Source: Pseudomonas oryzicola (lineage in GTDB: Bacteria > Pseudomonadota > Gammaproteobacteria > Pseudomonadales > Pseudomonadaceae). From it: a DNA stretch of 64,000 nt. Of the stretch, positions 14,832 through 26,558 are shown piece by piece. Position 1 is the stretch's first letter. Every line of letters starts with the position of its first letter. The position numbers and the translations under genes are program-made. Location: contig NZ_JABWRZ020000002.1 in the NCBI RefSeq assembly GCF_014269185.2, positions 62,001-126,000 of the forward strand. The letters are read 5' to 3'. Below the pieces are notes generated by a model. That model was not told the origin of the DNA. It worked only from the letters and a program-made list of their open reading frames with translations, and searched no databases.

Positions 14832-15569
14832 TCAGCGAGCGTACATGCCCCACCAGAATACATGCCCAAGCAAGCTGATCTGCTCGTCTTGCATCTGCTG
14901 GAAGCTGTAGTCCTCGTCCGGGTGTTCGTCACGGTTGAAACTACGCAGGCGGATCCCGGTAGGCAGGCGATAGACCTGCTTCACCCGCAACTGCCCGTTG
15001 TGATTGATTGCATAAAGGTCGCCATCGATGATGTCGCCAATCGAGCACTTGCCGGTATTCACCCCGACCGTCGCGCCGTCACGCAGAACCGGCAACATAC
15101 TGTTGCCGCGCACGGTAACGCACTTGGCCTGGTCGAACTGCACGCCATTGTGGCGCAGGCTGCGCTTGCCGAAGCGCAGGCGCGCGTGCTCGCTTTCTTC
15201 GATGACGAATCTTCCTGATCCTGCTGCCAATTCGACCTCGCGAAGGAAAGGTACCGACACCTCGTCATCCTCGACGGGGGTTTCATCGTCCCACAGGCTG
15301 ATGTCGCTGAGGTCGACATGGCCATGAGCCGGCAGCGCGGCCTCGCGAGGCTCGCCAAGCTCGGCGCGGCCACGCAGTTGCTCGGTGCTCACGCCGAAGT
15401 ACTCGGCGATCTTCGACACGTGTTTGTCGGAGGGGTCGACGATCTTGCCGCCGAGAATCCGCGACAGGGTGGATTGAGGAACACCCGTGCGCCGGTACAG
15501 CTCCGTCGGGGACAGGCCGTGGCGGTCGAGCAGTTCTCTGAGTACGGAGGCTACGTTGCGTTTTTGCAT
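14832..15569 (-). CDS. LexA/CI-type repressor of the tailocin (S24 peptidase, PrtR-like)
   Basis: The ~245-residue protein has an N-terminal XRE helix-turn-helix (residues ~18-41, GLSPTELYRRTGVPQSTLSRILGG). The C-terminal S24 autocleavage domain has the cleavage site ELAA-GSG (Ala116-Gly117), the nucleophile Ser157 in GNSMLP and the general base Lys197 in LRVKQVY. It should silence the tail genes until activated RecA promotes self-cleavage. The start is uncertain: neither the Met at 15569 nor the one three codons upstream (15578) has a ribosome site, and both lie inside the operator cluster. No PrtN-like activator is present, so control looks like simple repression. Confidence 0.92.
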   Translation of the reverse strand: MQKRNVASVLRELLDRHGLSPTELYRRTGVPQSTLSRILGGKIVDPSDKHVSKIAEYFGVSTEQLRGRAELGEPREAALPAHGHVDLSDISLWDDETPVEDDEVSVPFLREVELAAGSGRFVIEESEHARLRFGKRSLRHNGVQFDQAKCVTVRGNSMLPVLRDGATVGVNTGKCSIGDIIDGDLYAINHNGQLRVKQVYRLPTGIRLRSFNRDEHPDEDYSFQQMQDEQISLLGHVFWWGMYAR

Positions 15570-15655
15570 AGCATGCATAATGCAGGCATGCGCGAGGAAA
15601 TGCAACGCACAGGCAACGCGATGATGCATGCAGCGGCGCGCCTGCATCTGCGCGA
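15565..15655. promoter_or_regulatory. Second ATGCAT-type operator cluster, between the repressor and mutS
   Basis: Motifs seen are TGCATAGCATGCAT at 15565-15578, GCATGCGC at 15586, AATGCAACGCA at 15599 and GATGCATGCA at 15623. They overlap the repressor start codon and extend towards the mutS promoter. They match the elements at 14678-14758. Autoregulation of the repressor is the likely role. Confidence 0.6.
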
Positions 15656-15717
15656 AAAAGCCTGTACCATTGCCGGTTTCACCAACGCCAACCAGATCAC
15701 CCGCTGTAAGGCCCTGA

Positions 15718-18291
15718 ATGTCCGATCTTTCCGCACACACCCCGATGATGCAGCAGTACTGGAAGCTGAAGAACCAGCACCCGGACCAGCTGATGTTCTA
15801 CCGCATGGGCGACTTCTACGAAATCTTCTACGAAGATGCGAAAAAGGCCGCAAAACTGCTGGACATCACCCTGACCGCGCGCGGTCAGTCGGCCGGCCAG
15901 TCGATCCCCATGTGCGGGATTCCGTTCCATTCGCTGGAGGGCTACCTGGCCAAGCTGGTCAAGCTCGGCGAATCGGTGGTGATCTGCGAGCAGATTGGCG
16001 ACCCGGCCACCAGCAAGGGCCCGGTGGAGCGCCAGGTAGTGCGCATCATCACCCCTGGCACGGTCAGCGACGAGGCCCTGCTCGACGAGCGCCGCGACAA
16101 CCTGATTGCCGCGCTGCTGGGTGACGAACGCCTGTTCGGCCTGGCGGTGCTGGACATCACCAGCGGCAACTTCAGCGTGCAGGAGATAAAGGGCTGGGAA
16201 AACCTGCTGGCCGAACTTGAGCGCCTCAACCCGGTCGAGCTGCTGATTCCCGACGACTGGCCACGCGACCTGCCGGCTGAAAAGCGCCCAGGCGCCCGTC
16301 GCCGCGCGCCGTGGGACTTCGACCGCGACTCGGCGCGCAAGGCCCTGTGCCAACAATTCGCGACCAAGGACCTCAAGGGCTTTGGCTGCGACAAGCTGAC
16401 CCTGGCCATCGGCGCCGCCGGCTGCCTGTTGATCTACGCCAAGGAAACCCAGCGCACTGCCCTGCCGCACCTGCGCAGCCTGCGCCACGAACGGCTGGAC
16501 GACACGGTCATCCTCGACGGCGCCAGCCGCCGCAACCTGGAGCTGGACATCAACCTCGCCGGCGGGCGTGACAACACCCTGCAGTCGGTCATCGACCGCT
16601 GCCAGACCGCCATGGCCAGCCGCCTGCTGAGCCGCTGGCTGAACCGCCCGTTGCGCGACCTCAAGGTGCTGCAGGCCCGCCAGGACTCGATCCGCTGCCT
16701 GCTCGACGGCTACCGCTTCGAGAAGCTGCAGCCGCAACTCAAGGAAATTGGCGATATCGAGCGGATCCTCGCCCGTATCGGCCTGCGCAACGCCCGCCCA
16801 CGCGACCTGGCACGCCTGCGCGATGCGCTGGGTGCGCTGCCCGAGCTGCAAAACGCCATGGCCGAGCTGGAGGCGCCGCACCTGGCGCGCCTGGCCGCCA
16901 TTACCGGTACCTACCCGGAGCTGGCCAGCCTGCTGGAGCGGGCGATCATCGACAACCCGCCGGCGGTAATCCGCGATGGCGGCGTACTCAAGCCCGGCTA
17001 TGACAACGAGCTGGACGAGTTGCTGGCGATCAGCGAGAACGCCGGCCAGTTCCTGATCGACCTGGAAGCCCGGGAAAAGGCCCGCACCGGCCTGGCCAAC
17101 CTCAAGGTCGGCTACAACCGCGTCCACGGCTATTTCATCGAGCTGCCGACCAAACAGGCGGAGCAGGCGCCAAGCGACTATATCCGCCGCCAGACCCTCA
17201 AGGGTGCCGAGCGCTTCATCACCCCGGAGCTGAAGGCGTTCGAGGACAAGGCGCTGTCGGCCAAAAGCCGCGCGCTGGCCCGCGAGAAGATGCTCTACGA
17301 CGGCTTGCTGGAAACCCTGATCAGCCACCTGCCGCCGCTGCAGGACAGCGCCGCCGCACTGGCTGAACTGGACGTGCTCAGCAACCTGGCCGAACGTGCG
17401 CTGAACCTGGACCTGAACTGCCCGCGCTTCGTCGACGAGCCGTGCCTGCGCATCGAGCAAGGCCGCCACCCGGTGGTGGAACAGGTACTGACCACGCCGT
17501 TCGTGGCCAACGACCTGGGCCTGGACGACAACACGCGCATGCTGATCATCACCGGCCCGAACATGGGCGGTAAGTCCACCTACATGCGCCAGACCGCCCT
17601 GATCGTGCTGCTGGCGCATATCGGCAGCTTCGTGCCGGCGGCCAGTTGCGAACTGTCGCTGGTCGACCGCATCTTCACCCGTATCGGCTCCAGCGACGAC
17701 CTGGCCGGCGGGCGCTCGACCTTCATGGTCGAAATGAGCGAAACCGCCAACATCCTGCACAACGCCACCGACCGCAGCCTGGTGCTGATGGACGAAGTGG
17801 GCCGCGGCACCAGCACTTTCGACGGCCTGTCGCTGGCCTGGGCTGCCGCCGAGCGGCTGGCCCAGCTGCGTGCCTACACGCTGTTCGCCACGCACTACTT
17901 CGAGCTCACCGTGCTGCCCGAAAGCGAGCCGCTGGTGGCCAACGTGCACCTGAACGCCACCGAGCACAATGAACGCATCGTGTTCCTGCACCATGTGCTG
18001 CCCGGCCCTGCCAGCCAAAGCTACGGCCTGGCCGTGGCCCAACTGGCAGGCGTACCGACGGCGGTCATCCAGCGTGCCCGCGAACACCTGGCACGCCTGG
18101 AAACCACCAGCCTGCCGCACGAACAACCGCCGGCGCCAAAAGCCAAGGATGTGCCACAGGTGCCGCACCAGAGCGATCTGTTCGCCAGCCTGCCACACCC
18201 GGCTATCGAGAAGCTGGGCAAGCTGCAACTGGACGACATGACCCCGCGTCAAGCTATCGAAACGCTATATCAACTAAAGAACCTGTTATAA
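15718..18291 (+). CDS. mutS: DNA mismatch repair protein MutS
   Basis: This 857-residue ATPase recognises mismatches and recruits MutL. The mismatch-reading Phe-X-Glu is at residues 33-35 (MGDFYEIF), and the Walker A motif GPNMGGKST is at 613-621. The Walker B/D-loop region [16 protein letters not shown] and the signature segment FATHYFELT follow. The C-terminal residues after ~800 form the variable linker and tetramer region. The start at 15718 has TAAGG at good spacing. It is transcribed divergently from the tailocin repressor across a 148-base gap that contains operator motifs. The length is normal. Confidence 0.99.
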   Translation: MSDLSAHTPMMQQYWKLKNQHPDQLMFYRMGDFYEIFYEDAKKAAKLLDITLTARGQSAGQSIPMCGIPFHSLEGYLAKLVKLGESVVICEQIGDPATSKGPVERQVVRIITPGTVSDEALLDERRDNLIAALLGDERLFGLAVLDITSGNFSVQEIKGWENLLAELERLNPVELLIPDDWPRDLPAEKRPGARRRAPWDFDRDSARKALCQQFATKDLKGFGCDKLTLAIGAAGCLLIYAKETQRTALPHLRSLRHERLDDTVILDGASRRNLELDINLAGGRDNTLQSVIDRCQTAMASRLLSRWLNRPLRDLKVLQARQDSIRCLLDGYRFEKLQPQLKEIGDIERILARIGLRNARPRDLARLRDALGALPELQNAMAELEAPHLARLAAITGTYPELASLLERAIIDNPPAVIRDGGVLKPGYDNELDELLAISENAGQFLIDLEAREKARTGLANLKVGYNRVHGYFIELPTKQAEQAPSDYIRRQTLKGAERFITPELKAFEDKALSAKSRALAREKMLYDGLLETLISHLPPLQDSAAALAELDVLSNLAERALNLDLNCPRFVDEPCLRIEQGRHPVVEQVLTTPFVANDLGLDDNTRMLIITGPNMGGKSTYMRQTALIVLLAHIGSFVPAASCELSLVDRIFTRIGSSDDLAGGRSTFMVEMSETANILHNATDRSLVLMDEVGRGTSTFDGLSLAWAAAERLAQLRAYTLFATHYFELTVLPESEPLVANVHLNATEHNERIVFLHHVLPGPASQSYGLAVAQLAGVPTAVIQRAREHLARLETTSLPHEQPPAPKAKDVPQVPHQSDLFASLPHPAIEKLGKLQLDDMTPRQAIETLYQLKNLL

Positions 18292-18431
18292 CGGCGTCCA
18301 CTACAAGCTGGTAGAATCCGCCGCGGTTTGCTGGTGCTGCAGGTTATTAGCCTGGCCTGCAGCCACATGCCTGTAAACCGCGCGGCCCTGAGAGGAAGGG
18401 CCGCCGCCGTCGCCTGAGGAGAGAACTAGAA

Positions 18432-18755
18432 ATGACCTTCGTCGTCACCGACAACTGCATCAAATGCAAATACACCGACTGCGTGGAAGTCTGTCCGGTG
18501 GACTGCTTCTACGAAGGCCCGAACTTCCTGGTCATTCACCCGGACGAGTGCATCGACTGCGCCCTGTGCGAACCGGAATGCCCGGCCCAAGCCATTTTCT
18601 CGGAAGACGAAGTGCCAGCGGGCATGGAAAACTTCATCGAGCTGAACGCCGAACTGGCGGAAATCTGGCCGAACATCACCGAGCGCAAGGACGCTCTGCC
18701 AGACGCTGAAGAGTGGGATGGCAAGACCGGCAAGATCGAACATCTGGAGCGCTGA
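18432..18755 (+). CDS. fdxA: 7Fe ferredoxin FdxA
   Basis: The 107-residue electron carrier has Cys9, Cys17 and Cys50 for a [3Fe-4S] cluster and Cys21, Cys40, Cys43 and Cys46 for a [4Fe-4S] cluster. Cys12 and Cys25 are extra cysteines. The acidic C-terminal half ([23 protein letters not shown]) is typical of the Azotobacter-type FdI family. The ribosome site GAGGAG precedes the start. The mutS-fdxA-rsmZ-rpoS order is conserved in Pseudomonas. In the 140 bases after mutS a TAGAAT element at about 18312 could be its -10 box. Confidence 0.97.
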   Translation: MTFVVTDNCIKCKYTDCVEVCPVDCFYEGPNFLVIHPDECIDCALCEPECPAQAIFSEDEVPAGMENFIELNAELAEIWPNITERKDALPDAEEWDGKTGKIEHLER

Positions 18756-18769
18756 TAGCGCCCGACACG

Positions 18770-18794
18770 AAAAAGGCCCCTCGGGGCCTTTTTT
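18770..18794 (+). terminator. Intrinsic terminator after fdxA
   Basis: A GC-rich stem (GGCCC with GGGCC, tight loop) is flanked by A5 and T6, and lies 15 bases after the fdxA stop. It is symmetrical enough to act on both strands. Confidence 0.9.
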
Positions 18795-18808
18795 CATTTT
18801 GCGTGGGC

Positions 18809-18942
18809 AAAAAAAAGGGGCGGTTTGACCCGCCCACATTTTTTCCGTAGTCCCTGCTTGTCCCTGACATCATCCTGATGAAATCGCTTCTTGCGATGTC
18901 CTTGGCCTTCATCCTGAAAGCCTGTGCATGTCCCTGTGCACA
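18809..18942 (-). ncRNA. rsmZ: Small regulatory RNA RsmZ
   Basis: This ~134-base RNA titrates the translational repressors RsmA/RsmE under GacS/GacA control. The minus strand carries seven GGA motifs, most in AGGGA, AGGA or AAGGA context (near 18936, 18915, 18902, 18874, 18861, 18851 and 18843), spaced as in known Rsm RNAs. The inner part (ACATCGC-AAGAAGCGAT-TTCATCAGGATGATG) forms stem-loops that match fluorescent pseudomonad RsmZ. It ends in a strong terminator with a U8 tract (18809-18835). The location between fdxA and rpoS is the conserved rsmZ locus. The 5' end is estimated from a -10 box TAGTAT at 18949-18954. Confidence 0.9.
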
Positions 18943-18948
18943 GTTCGA

Positions 18949-18976
18949 ATACTAGCGGTCTGAGCTGGGCCGGCAA
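18949..18976 (-). promoter_or_regulatory. Core promoter of rsmZ
   Basis: TTGCCG (18971-18976) and TAGTAT (18949-18954) are separated by 16 bases on the minus strand and point into the RsmZ sequence about seven bases downstream. This is a sigma-70-like arrangement. Confidence 0.65.
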
Positions 18977-19114
18977 CCGCTAAACCTCACAGAGTGTTGC
19001 CGGTGACACATTTCCTCACGTCTAAATAAACCTGATATTTCAATGAGTTGGGAAATTGCGTTTTTTGGCAGCGACAATGATTTACTGGTGGCTACATAAA
19101 AGGCTTACAAAACA

Positions 19115-19133
19115 AGTAAGCAAAGACTTACAC
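19115..19133. promoter_or_regulatory. GacA-binding upstream activating sequence of rsmZ
   Basis: The palindrome GTAAG-N6-CTTAC matches the UAS required for GacA activation of rsm genes (consensus TGTAAG-N6-CTTACA). It lies about 180 bases upstream of the predicted start of RsmZ. The stretch between (about 18980-19110) is AT-rich, consistent with silencing by MvaT/MvaU-type proteins as known for rsmZ in P. aeruginosa. The remaining sequence from 19134 to 19220 shows no gene. Confidence 0.85.
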
Positions 19134-19221
19134 ACACTGTTAACAGGGTAGCGCTGTACATAATATTGCTGAACCCGAGCCTGTGCGGCTGTCGGCGCTT
19201 GGCCTCGCATCGAGGACAAAC

Positions 19222-19250
19222 AAAAACGCCCCGAGGTCGTCGGGGCGTTT
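19222..19250 (-). terminator. Intrinsic terminator after rpoS
   Basis: An 11-pair stem (AAACGCCCCGA with TCGGGGCGTTT) closes on a five-base loop and is followed by TTG on the minus strand. It lies 18 bases after the rpoS stop codon. Confidence 0.88.
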
Positions 19251-19267
19251 CATGCTGCTGGCCTTCG

Positions 19268-20275
19268 CTACTGGAATAGCGACTCGCTGGACAGCCCGTT
19301 CTTCTCAAGGATCTCGCGCAGGCGCTTGAGCCCTTCTACCTGGATCTGCCGCACGCGTTCACGGGTCAGGCCGATTTCCAGGCCGACATCCTCGAGCGTG
19401 CTGCTTTCATGCCCACGCAGACCGAAGCGCCGCACCACTACCTCACGCTGCTTGTCGGTCAGCTCGCCCAGCCACTGGTCGATGCTCTGCGACAGGTCGT
19501 CATCCTGCAACAGTTCGCAGGGGTCGGTCGGGCGGTCGTCGGTCAAGGTATCGAGCAGTGTCTTGTCCGAGTCCGGGCCCAGCGACACATCCACCGAAGA
19601 CACCCGCTCGTTCAGGCCCAGCATGCGCTTGACCTCGCCGACCGGCTTCTCCAGCAGCGTGGCGATTTCTTCCGGCGACGGCTCGTGATCGAGCTTCTGC
19701 GTCAGTTCGCGGGCAGCGCGCAGGTAGACGTTCAGTTCCTTGACCACATGGATCGGCAGGCGAATGGTGCGAGTCTGGTTCATGATCGCCCGTTCGATGG
19801 TCTGGCGTATCCACCAGGTCGCATAGGTCGAGAAACGGAAACCGCGTTCCGGGTCGAACTTTTCGACCGCGCGAATCAGCCCAAGGTTGCCCTCCTCGAT
19901 CAGGTCGAGCAGCGACAGGCCGCGGTTCACGTAACGACGGGCGATTTTGACAACCAGGCGCAGGTTGCTTTCGATCATGCGCTTGCGGCCGGCAGGGTCA
20001 CCCTTTTGCGACAGGCGCGCAAAGTGCACTTCCTCTTCCGGCGAAAGCAGTGGCGAGAATCCGATCTCGTTGAGATACAGCTGGGTAGCATCAAGCGCCC
20101 GGCTGTAATCGATGTACTTGTGTTGCTTGAGCGAAGAGCCCGATTTGGCCCTCGTCCGAACCGAAGATACAGCAGGTTCGTCTGACACCACATCCGTTTC
20201 CAAAACGATACCCGTCTCCATCAGGAGGACGTCATCGTCGATGTCAAACTCCGGCACTTCTTTACTGAGAGCCAT
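19268..20275 (-). CDS. rpoS: RNA polymerase sigma factor RpoS
   Basis: The 335-residue stationary-phase/general stress sigma factor shows region 1.2 ([21 protein letters not shown]), region 2 ([57 protein letters not shown]) and region 4 ([20 protein letters not shown]). An acidic N-terminal tail precedes them. AAAGGA lies upstream of the ATG. Transcription probably starts inside the upstream nlpD gene, as known for this locus. RsmZ is encoded just downstream, so two global regulators share the region. Confidence 0.99.
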   Translation of the reverse strand: MALSKEVPEFDIDDDVLLMETGIVLETDVVSDEPAVSSVRTRAKSGSSLKQHKYIDYSRALDATQLYLNEIGFSPLLSPEEEVHFARLSQKGDPAGRKRMIESNLRLVVKIARRYVNRGLSLLDLIEEGNLGLIRAVEKFDPERGFRFSTYATWWIRQTIERAIMNQTRTIRLPIHVVKELNVYLRAARELTQKLDHEPSPEEIATLLEKPVGEVKRMLGLNERVSSVDVSLGPDSDKTLLDTLTDDRPTDPCELLQDDDLSQSIDQWLGELTDKQREVVVRRFGLRGHESSTLEDVGLEIGLTRERVRQIQVEGLKRLREILEKNGLSSESLFQ

Positions 20276-20383
20276 TGTTATAGTCCTTTGCTGAGTTCGA
20301 ACTCAGACTCGAGCGGCACCTTTCTCCCTGGCAGCGCTGGAGCCTGTCCCCTCTACATCAGCGGAACAGGCCAGGTACAACAG

Positions 20384-21256
20384 TCAACGACGTGGCAGGA
20401 ACTGGAGCGGATCGACGGGCTTGCCCTGGCGGCGAATCTCGAAATGCAGCTTCACCCGATCTGTGCCTGTGGACCCCATTTCAGCAATCGACTGCCCTGC
20501 CTTGACCTGCTGCCCCTCCCGAACCAAAAGCCTGCGGTTATGACCGTAGGCACTGACGTAGGTGTCGCTGTGCTTGATGATGATCAGCTCGCCGTAACCC
20601 CGCAGCCCACTCCCGGCGTAGACCACTGCACCATCAGACGCAGCAAAAACAGGCTGTCCCAAATCACCGGCGATATCAATGCCTTTATTCAAACTACCGT
20701 TTGAAGCGAATTTACCAATCAGCACGCCATTGGCTGGCCAGGTCCAACCACCCACCGCGCGCTCCGCGGCCGGCACGCTGGCGACCACCGGGGCGCTACT
20801 GGAGGCTGCCGGTGCGGCCGGTTTGCCGGGGCTGGCAGGTGCCGTGGCGGTGCTACCGGCAGGCCGCCGGATGACCGTGGTCTTGCTCGACGACGAGGGG
20901 CTGGACACCACCGTGGTAGTGCCGGACGCACCGCTGCTGAAACGAATCGCTTGCCCCGGGCGAATGGTATAAGGCGCCGCGATGCCGTTACGTGCGGCCA
21001 GTTCCTTGTAGTCCCAACCATAACGGAAGGCGATGGAGAACAGCGTATCGCCAGGCTTGACGATGTATTGGCCGGAGGTAACTGCTGGGCGCTTGGGCAC
21101 GCTGTTGTTGCGGTCGACCACCCGCGCGCTGTTGCTGCTGGTACTCGAGCAACCCACCAGTAGCGTACTCATGGCCAGTGCAATCACCAGAAGCGTGAAA
21201 CCCGACCCGTCCTTGCGCTGCCGAATGACTGTGTGACCCACCCGCGCTCCCCTCAT
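20384..21256 (-). CDS. nlpD: Lipoprotein NlpD, LysM and M23 peptidase-like amidase activator
   Basis: The 290-residue outer-membrane lipoprotein activates the cell-division amidase AmiC. A signal sequence ends at a lipobox (LLVGC, Cys ~35). A LysM domain follows (YIVKPGDTLFSIAFRYGWDYKELAARNG). After a Ser/Pro/Ala-rich linker comes a LytM/M23 domain (NKGIDIAGDLGQPVFAASDG to KLHFEIRRQGKPVDPLQFL), in which the catalytic metal ligands are incomplete, as usual for NlpD. The start at 21256 gives a 34-residue leader before Cys; there is no clear ribosome site, so another start is possible. The rpoS promoter is expected within this gene. Confidence 0.93.
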   Translation of the reverse strand: MRGARVGHTVIRQRKDGSGFTLLVIALAMSTLLVGCSSTSSNSARVVDRNNSVPKRPAVTSGQYIVKPGDTLFSIAFRYGWDYKELAARNGIAAPYTIRPGQAIRFSSGASGTTTVVSSPSSSSKTTVIRRPAGSTATAPASPGKPAAPAASSSAPVVASVPAAERAVGGWTWPANGVLIGKFASNGSLNKGIDIAGDLGQPVFAASDGAVVYAGSGLRGYGELIIIKHSDTYVSAYGHNRRLLVREGQQVKAGQSIAEMGSTGTDRVKLHFEIRRQGKPVDPLQFLPRR

Positions 21257-21460
21257 GGTGCCGAAAACGATATGAAGACAAGAAATGCAATAATGTTGCA
21301 ATTATAACCAAGCCGGCCGCTCTTGGCAGGCAGGTCGAGTGACTGATGCAACGCTACGGCGCAATCTGTGCGCCAGCGCCTCACCCCGCCAGATAGACAG
21401 GGCGAAGCAACAGGAATTCGCCACCGGCACAAAAATACCGCTGGCGCGGGCCCGCAGCGC

Positions 21461-22871
<1,411 letters not shown>

Positions 22872-22884
<13 letters not shown>

Positions 22885-23930
22885 GGGCTGTCCGTCTGCC
22901 CTGCCGACACCAGATCCACGACTTCGCGCACCACCACGGTGGCGAAGCATCCGGCCGGAAGGACGAATTCCAGTTGCAGGATATCAGGCTCGGGATAATG
23001 CCACGTCAGGCCGCCAATAGGGAGCCGCAGAATTCGCCGTTCGTGATCCATGCCCGCCTGGGCCAACCACTGGCACAGTGCTGGCTGACGCGCACCAACG
23101 GCATTTTCCAGTCGCCCGGTGGCTCCGGCGGCTGGCGAATCGCCCGCGCCCCACAGCGGGCCGGTCGGGTGCAGGTCCAGGATCGCCAGGCGCGGGTCGG
23201 CACACTCTGCCTCCCCCGCCGGGAAGAAACTGCGGCTGTCGGTGAACGCCAGCAGGTCGCCCACCTGCGCCCGCGCCCAGGTACCATCGGCGACCCGGGC
23301 GGCCAGCAGTTGGTTGAACAGATAGCTGCGCCCGGCCGACAGCAGCCGCGAACGTACGTTGCGCTGTTCAGGCAAGGCCTTGCGCGCGGCCCAGTCGAGG
23401 GCGTCGTGGACATTGCCGCCGGCGTGACCGAAGCGCTGGCTGCCGAAATAGTTGGGCACCCCGTGCTGCTTGAGCTGTTCCAGGCGCGCGTTCACCGCCT
23501 GATGGTCGGCACCAAGGGCAGTCAGGCGCAGGGTGAAGCCGTTTGCCGAATGCGCGCCACGCTGCAGTTTGCGCTGGTGGCGCACCTGCTTGAGCACGCG
23601 CAGGCTGGCATCCTCGGCACGCGACAGGTCCGGGTCGGCCTTCCCCGGCAGGTGCAGGCTGAACCACTGGCGGGTCAGCGCCTGGCGGTCCTTGAGCCCG
23701 GCATAGCTGATGCTGCGCACCGGCACGCCGGCAGCGCGTGCCAGGCGGCGGGCGGCTTCTTCGGTGTTCAGGTCACGCTTCTCGACCCAGAGCCACAAGT
23801 GCTCGCCCTGCCCCGACAACGGAATGTCGAGCACTTCGTCGACCTGGAAATCTTCCGCTACCGCCTTGAGTACAGCGGTGCCCAAGGGTTCGCCCGATGC
23901 GCGCGGGCCCAGCAGTTCCAGCTCGGTCAT
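22872..23930 (-). CDS. truD: tRNA pseudouridine(13) synthase TruD
   Basis: The 352-residue enzyme makes pseudouridine at position 13 of tRNA-Glu. The catalytic Asp81 sits in [17 protein letters not shown]. The family signature [14 protein letters not shown] is at ~155-168, and the C-terminal [14 protein letters not shown] is as expected. The start overlaps the ispF stop codon (ATGA). Confidence 0.98.
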
Positions 23931-24400
23931 GCTGGCAGCAGCAGGGCAACCGCATGCACGGCGATACCCTCCTCGCGACCGGTGAAGCCCAGTTTTTCAG
24001 TGGTGGTGGCCTTGACGTTGACCTGGTCGAGTTCGACCTGCAGGTCTTCGGCGATGCGCTGACGCATGGTCTCGATGTGTGGGGCCATCTTTGGCGCCTG
24101 AGCGACGATGGTGGCGTCGATATTGCCGACCTTCCAGCCTTTGGCCAGGACAATGCCGACCACATGGCGCAGCAGCACGCGGCTATCGGCGCCCTTGAAC
24201 TGCGGGTCGGTGTCGGGGAAGTGCTTGCCGATGTCACCCAGCGCTGCCGCGCCCAGCAAGGCATCGCTCAGGGCGTGCAGCAGCACGTCGCCATCGGAGT
24301 GGGCCAGGAGGCCGTATTTGTGGGGGATACGCACCCCGCCCAGGGTAATGAAATCACCGTCGCAGAAACGGTGCACATCGTAGCCGTGGCCAATACGCAT
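23927..24400 (-). CDS. ispF: 2-C-methyl-D-erythritol 2,4-cyclodiphosphate synthase IspF
   Basis: The 157-residue enzyme forms the cyclodiphosphate in the non-mevalonate isoprenoid pathway. Metal ligands Asp8, His10 and His42 are in [10 protein letters not shown] and LLH. The fingerprint [18 protein letters not shown] and a C-terminal [16 protein letters not shown] are present. The start is firm because the family begins at MRIGHG. It is odd that the ATG follows the U-tract of a terminator hairpin by a few bases and has no Shine-Dalgarno sequence. ispD lies about 3 kb away, separated by the formaldehyde genes. Confidence 0.98.
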   Translation of the reverse strand: MRIGHGYDVHRFCDGDFITLGGVRIPHKYGLLAHSDGDVLLHALSDALLGAAALGDIGKHFPDTDPQFKGADSRVLLRHVVGIVLAKGWKVGNIDATIVAQAPKMAPHIETMRQRIAEDLQVELDQVNVKATTTEKLGFTGREEGIAVHAVALLLPA

Positions 24401-24401
24401 A

Positions 24402-24429
24402 GAAAAACGCCCTGAATGAGTCAGGGCGT
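24402..24429 (-). terminator. Intrinsic terminator between fghA and ispF
   Basis: On the minus strand ACGCCCTGA pairs with TCAGGGCGT around a five-base loop and runs into TTTTC. It ends directly before the ispF start codon. A TAGAAT element just upstream (about 24431-24436) could be a -10 box whose transcript would begin with this hairpin. Confidence 0.85.
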
Positions 24430-24475
24430 GATTCTACCTGCTTTTGAGGAATTGGGGCTGCTTCGCAGCCGAGGC

Positions 24476-25330
24476 TTACACCCGCCCCAGTGCCACCGCA
24501 TGATGGCGCAGGTGCTCCTCGATGAAGCTGGCGATGAAGTAGTAGCTATGGTCATAACCCGGCTGCAGGCGCAGGGTCAGTTCATGCCCCCCTTTGCGTG
24601 CCGCCTGCTCCAGCACTTCGGGCCTGAGCTGCTTGTCGAGGAAGTCGTCCCGGTCTCCCTGGTCGACCAGTAGCGGCGGGCATTCGCCCGCCGGGGTCTC
24701 GGCCAGCAGCACGCTGGCGTCCCATTCGCGCCAGCGCGCGCGGTCTTCACCGAGGTAACGGCTGAAGGCCTTCTCGCCCCACGGGCAATCCATCGGGTTG
24801 CTGATCGGCGAGAACGCCGATACCGAGCGGTACCGCCCCGGGTTGCGCAAGGCACATACCAGCGCGCCATGCCCGCCCATGGAGTGGCCGCTGATGCTGC
24901 GCTCGGCCGAAGCCGGGAAATGCGCCTCGATCAGCGCCGGCAACTCTTCCACCACGTAGTCGTGCATGCGGTAGTGCTGCGCCCAGGGTTGCTGGGTGGC
25001 GTTGAGGTAGAAGCCCGCCCCCAGGCCGAAATCCCAGGCACCCTCGGGGTCGCCCGGCACCTGCTCGCCACGCGGGCTGGTATCCGGTGCGACGATGATC
25101 AGCCCCAGCTCGGCGGCCAGGCGCTGGGCACCGGCCTTCTGCATGAAGTTCTCGTCGGTACAGGTGAGGCCGCTGAGCCAGTACAGCACCGGCAGCTTCT
25201 CGCCCTGCTCGGCCTGCGGTGGCAGGTAAACGGCGAACACCATGTCGCAGCCCAGCACCCTGGAGTGATGCCGGTAACGCTTGTGCCAGCCGCCGAAGCT
25301 CTTCTGGCAGGAGATGTTATCCAGGCTCAT
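24476..25330 (-). CDS. fghA: S-formylglutathione hydrolase
   Basis: This 284-residue esterase hydrolyses S-formylglutathione to formate and glutathione, the second step of formaldehyde detoxification. It is an alpha/beta hydrolase with the nucleophile Ser150 in [10 protein letters not shown]. The acid is in the DQGDRDDFL segment and the His in [17 protein letters not shown] forms the oxyanion-side loop. It follows frmA by eight bases, so the two form an operon. Confidence 0.97.
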   Translation of the reverse strand: MSLDNISCQKSFGGWHKRYRHHSRVLGCDMVFAVYLPPQAEQGEKLPVLYWLSGLTCTDENFMQKAGAQRLAAELGLIIVAPDTSPRGEQVPGDPEGAWDFGLGAGFYLNATQQPWAQHYRMHDYVVEELPALIEAHFPASAERSISGHSMGGHGALVCALRNPGRYRSVSAFSPISNPMDCPWGEKAFSRYLGEDRARWREWDASVLLAETPAGECPPLLVDQGDRDDFLDKQLRPEVLEQAARKGGHELTLRLQPGYDHSYYFIASFIEEHLRHHAVALGRV

Positions 25331-25338
25331 GGCGCACC

Positions 25339-26535
<1,197 letters not shown>

Positions 26536-26558
26536 TTATTGCCATACAGGGATAATCC

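Noticed and set aside
14356..15717. Search for a PrtN-type activator or a LexA box controlling the tailocin
   Set aside because: No second regulatory gene and no CTG-N10-CAG site were found around the repressor; control appears to be through the CI-like repressor alone.
15697..18252. Long open frame antisense to mutS (about 850 codons)
   Set aside because: It is the mirror of mutS codon bias in high-GC DNA, has low-complexity Gln/Gly/Val content, and mutS itself is unmistakable.
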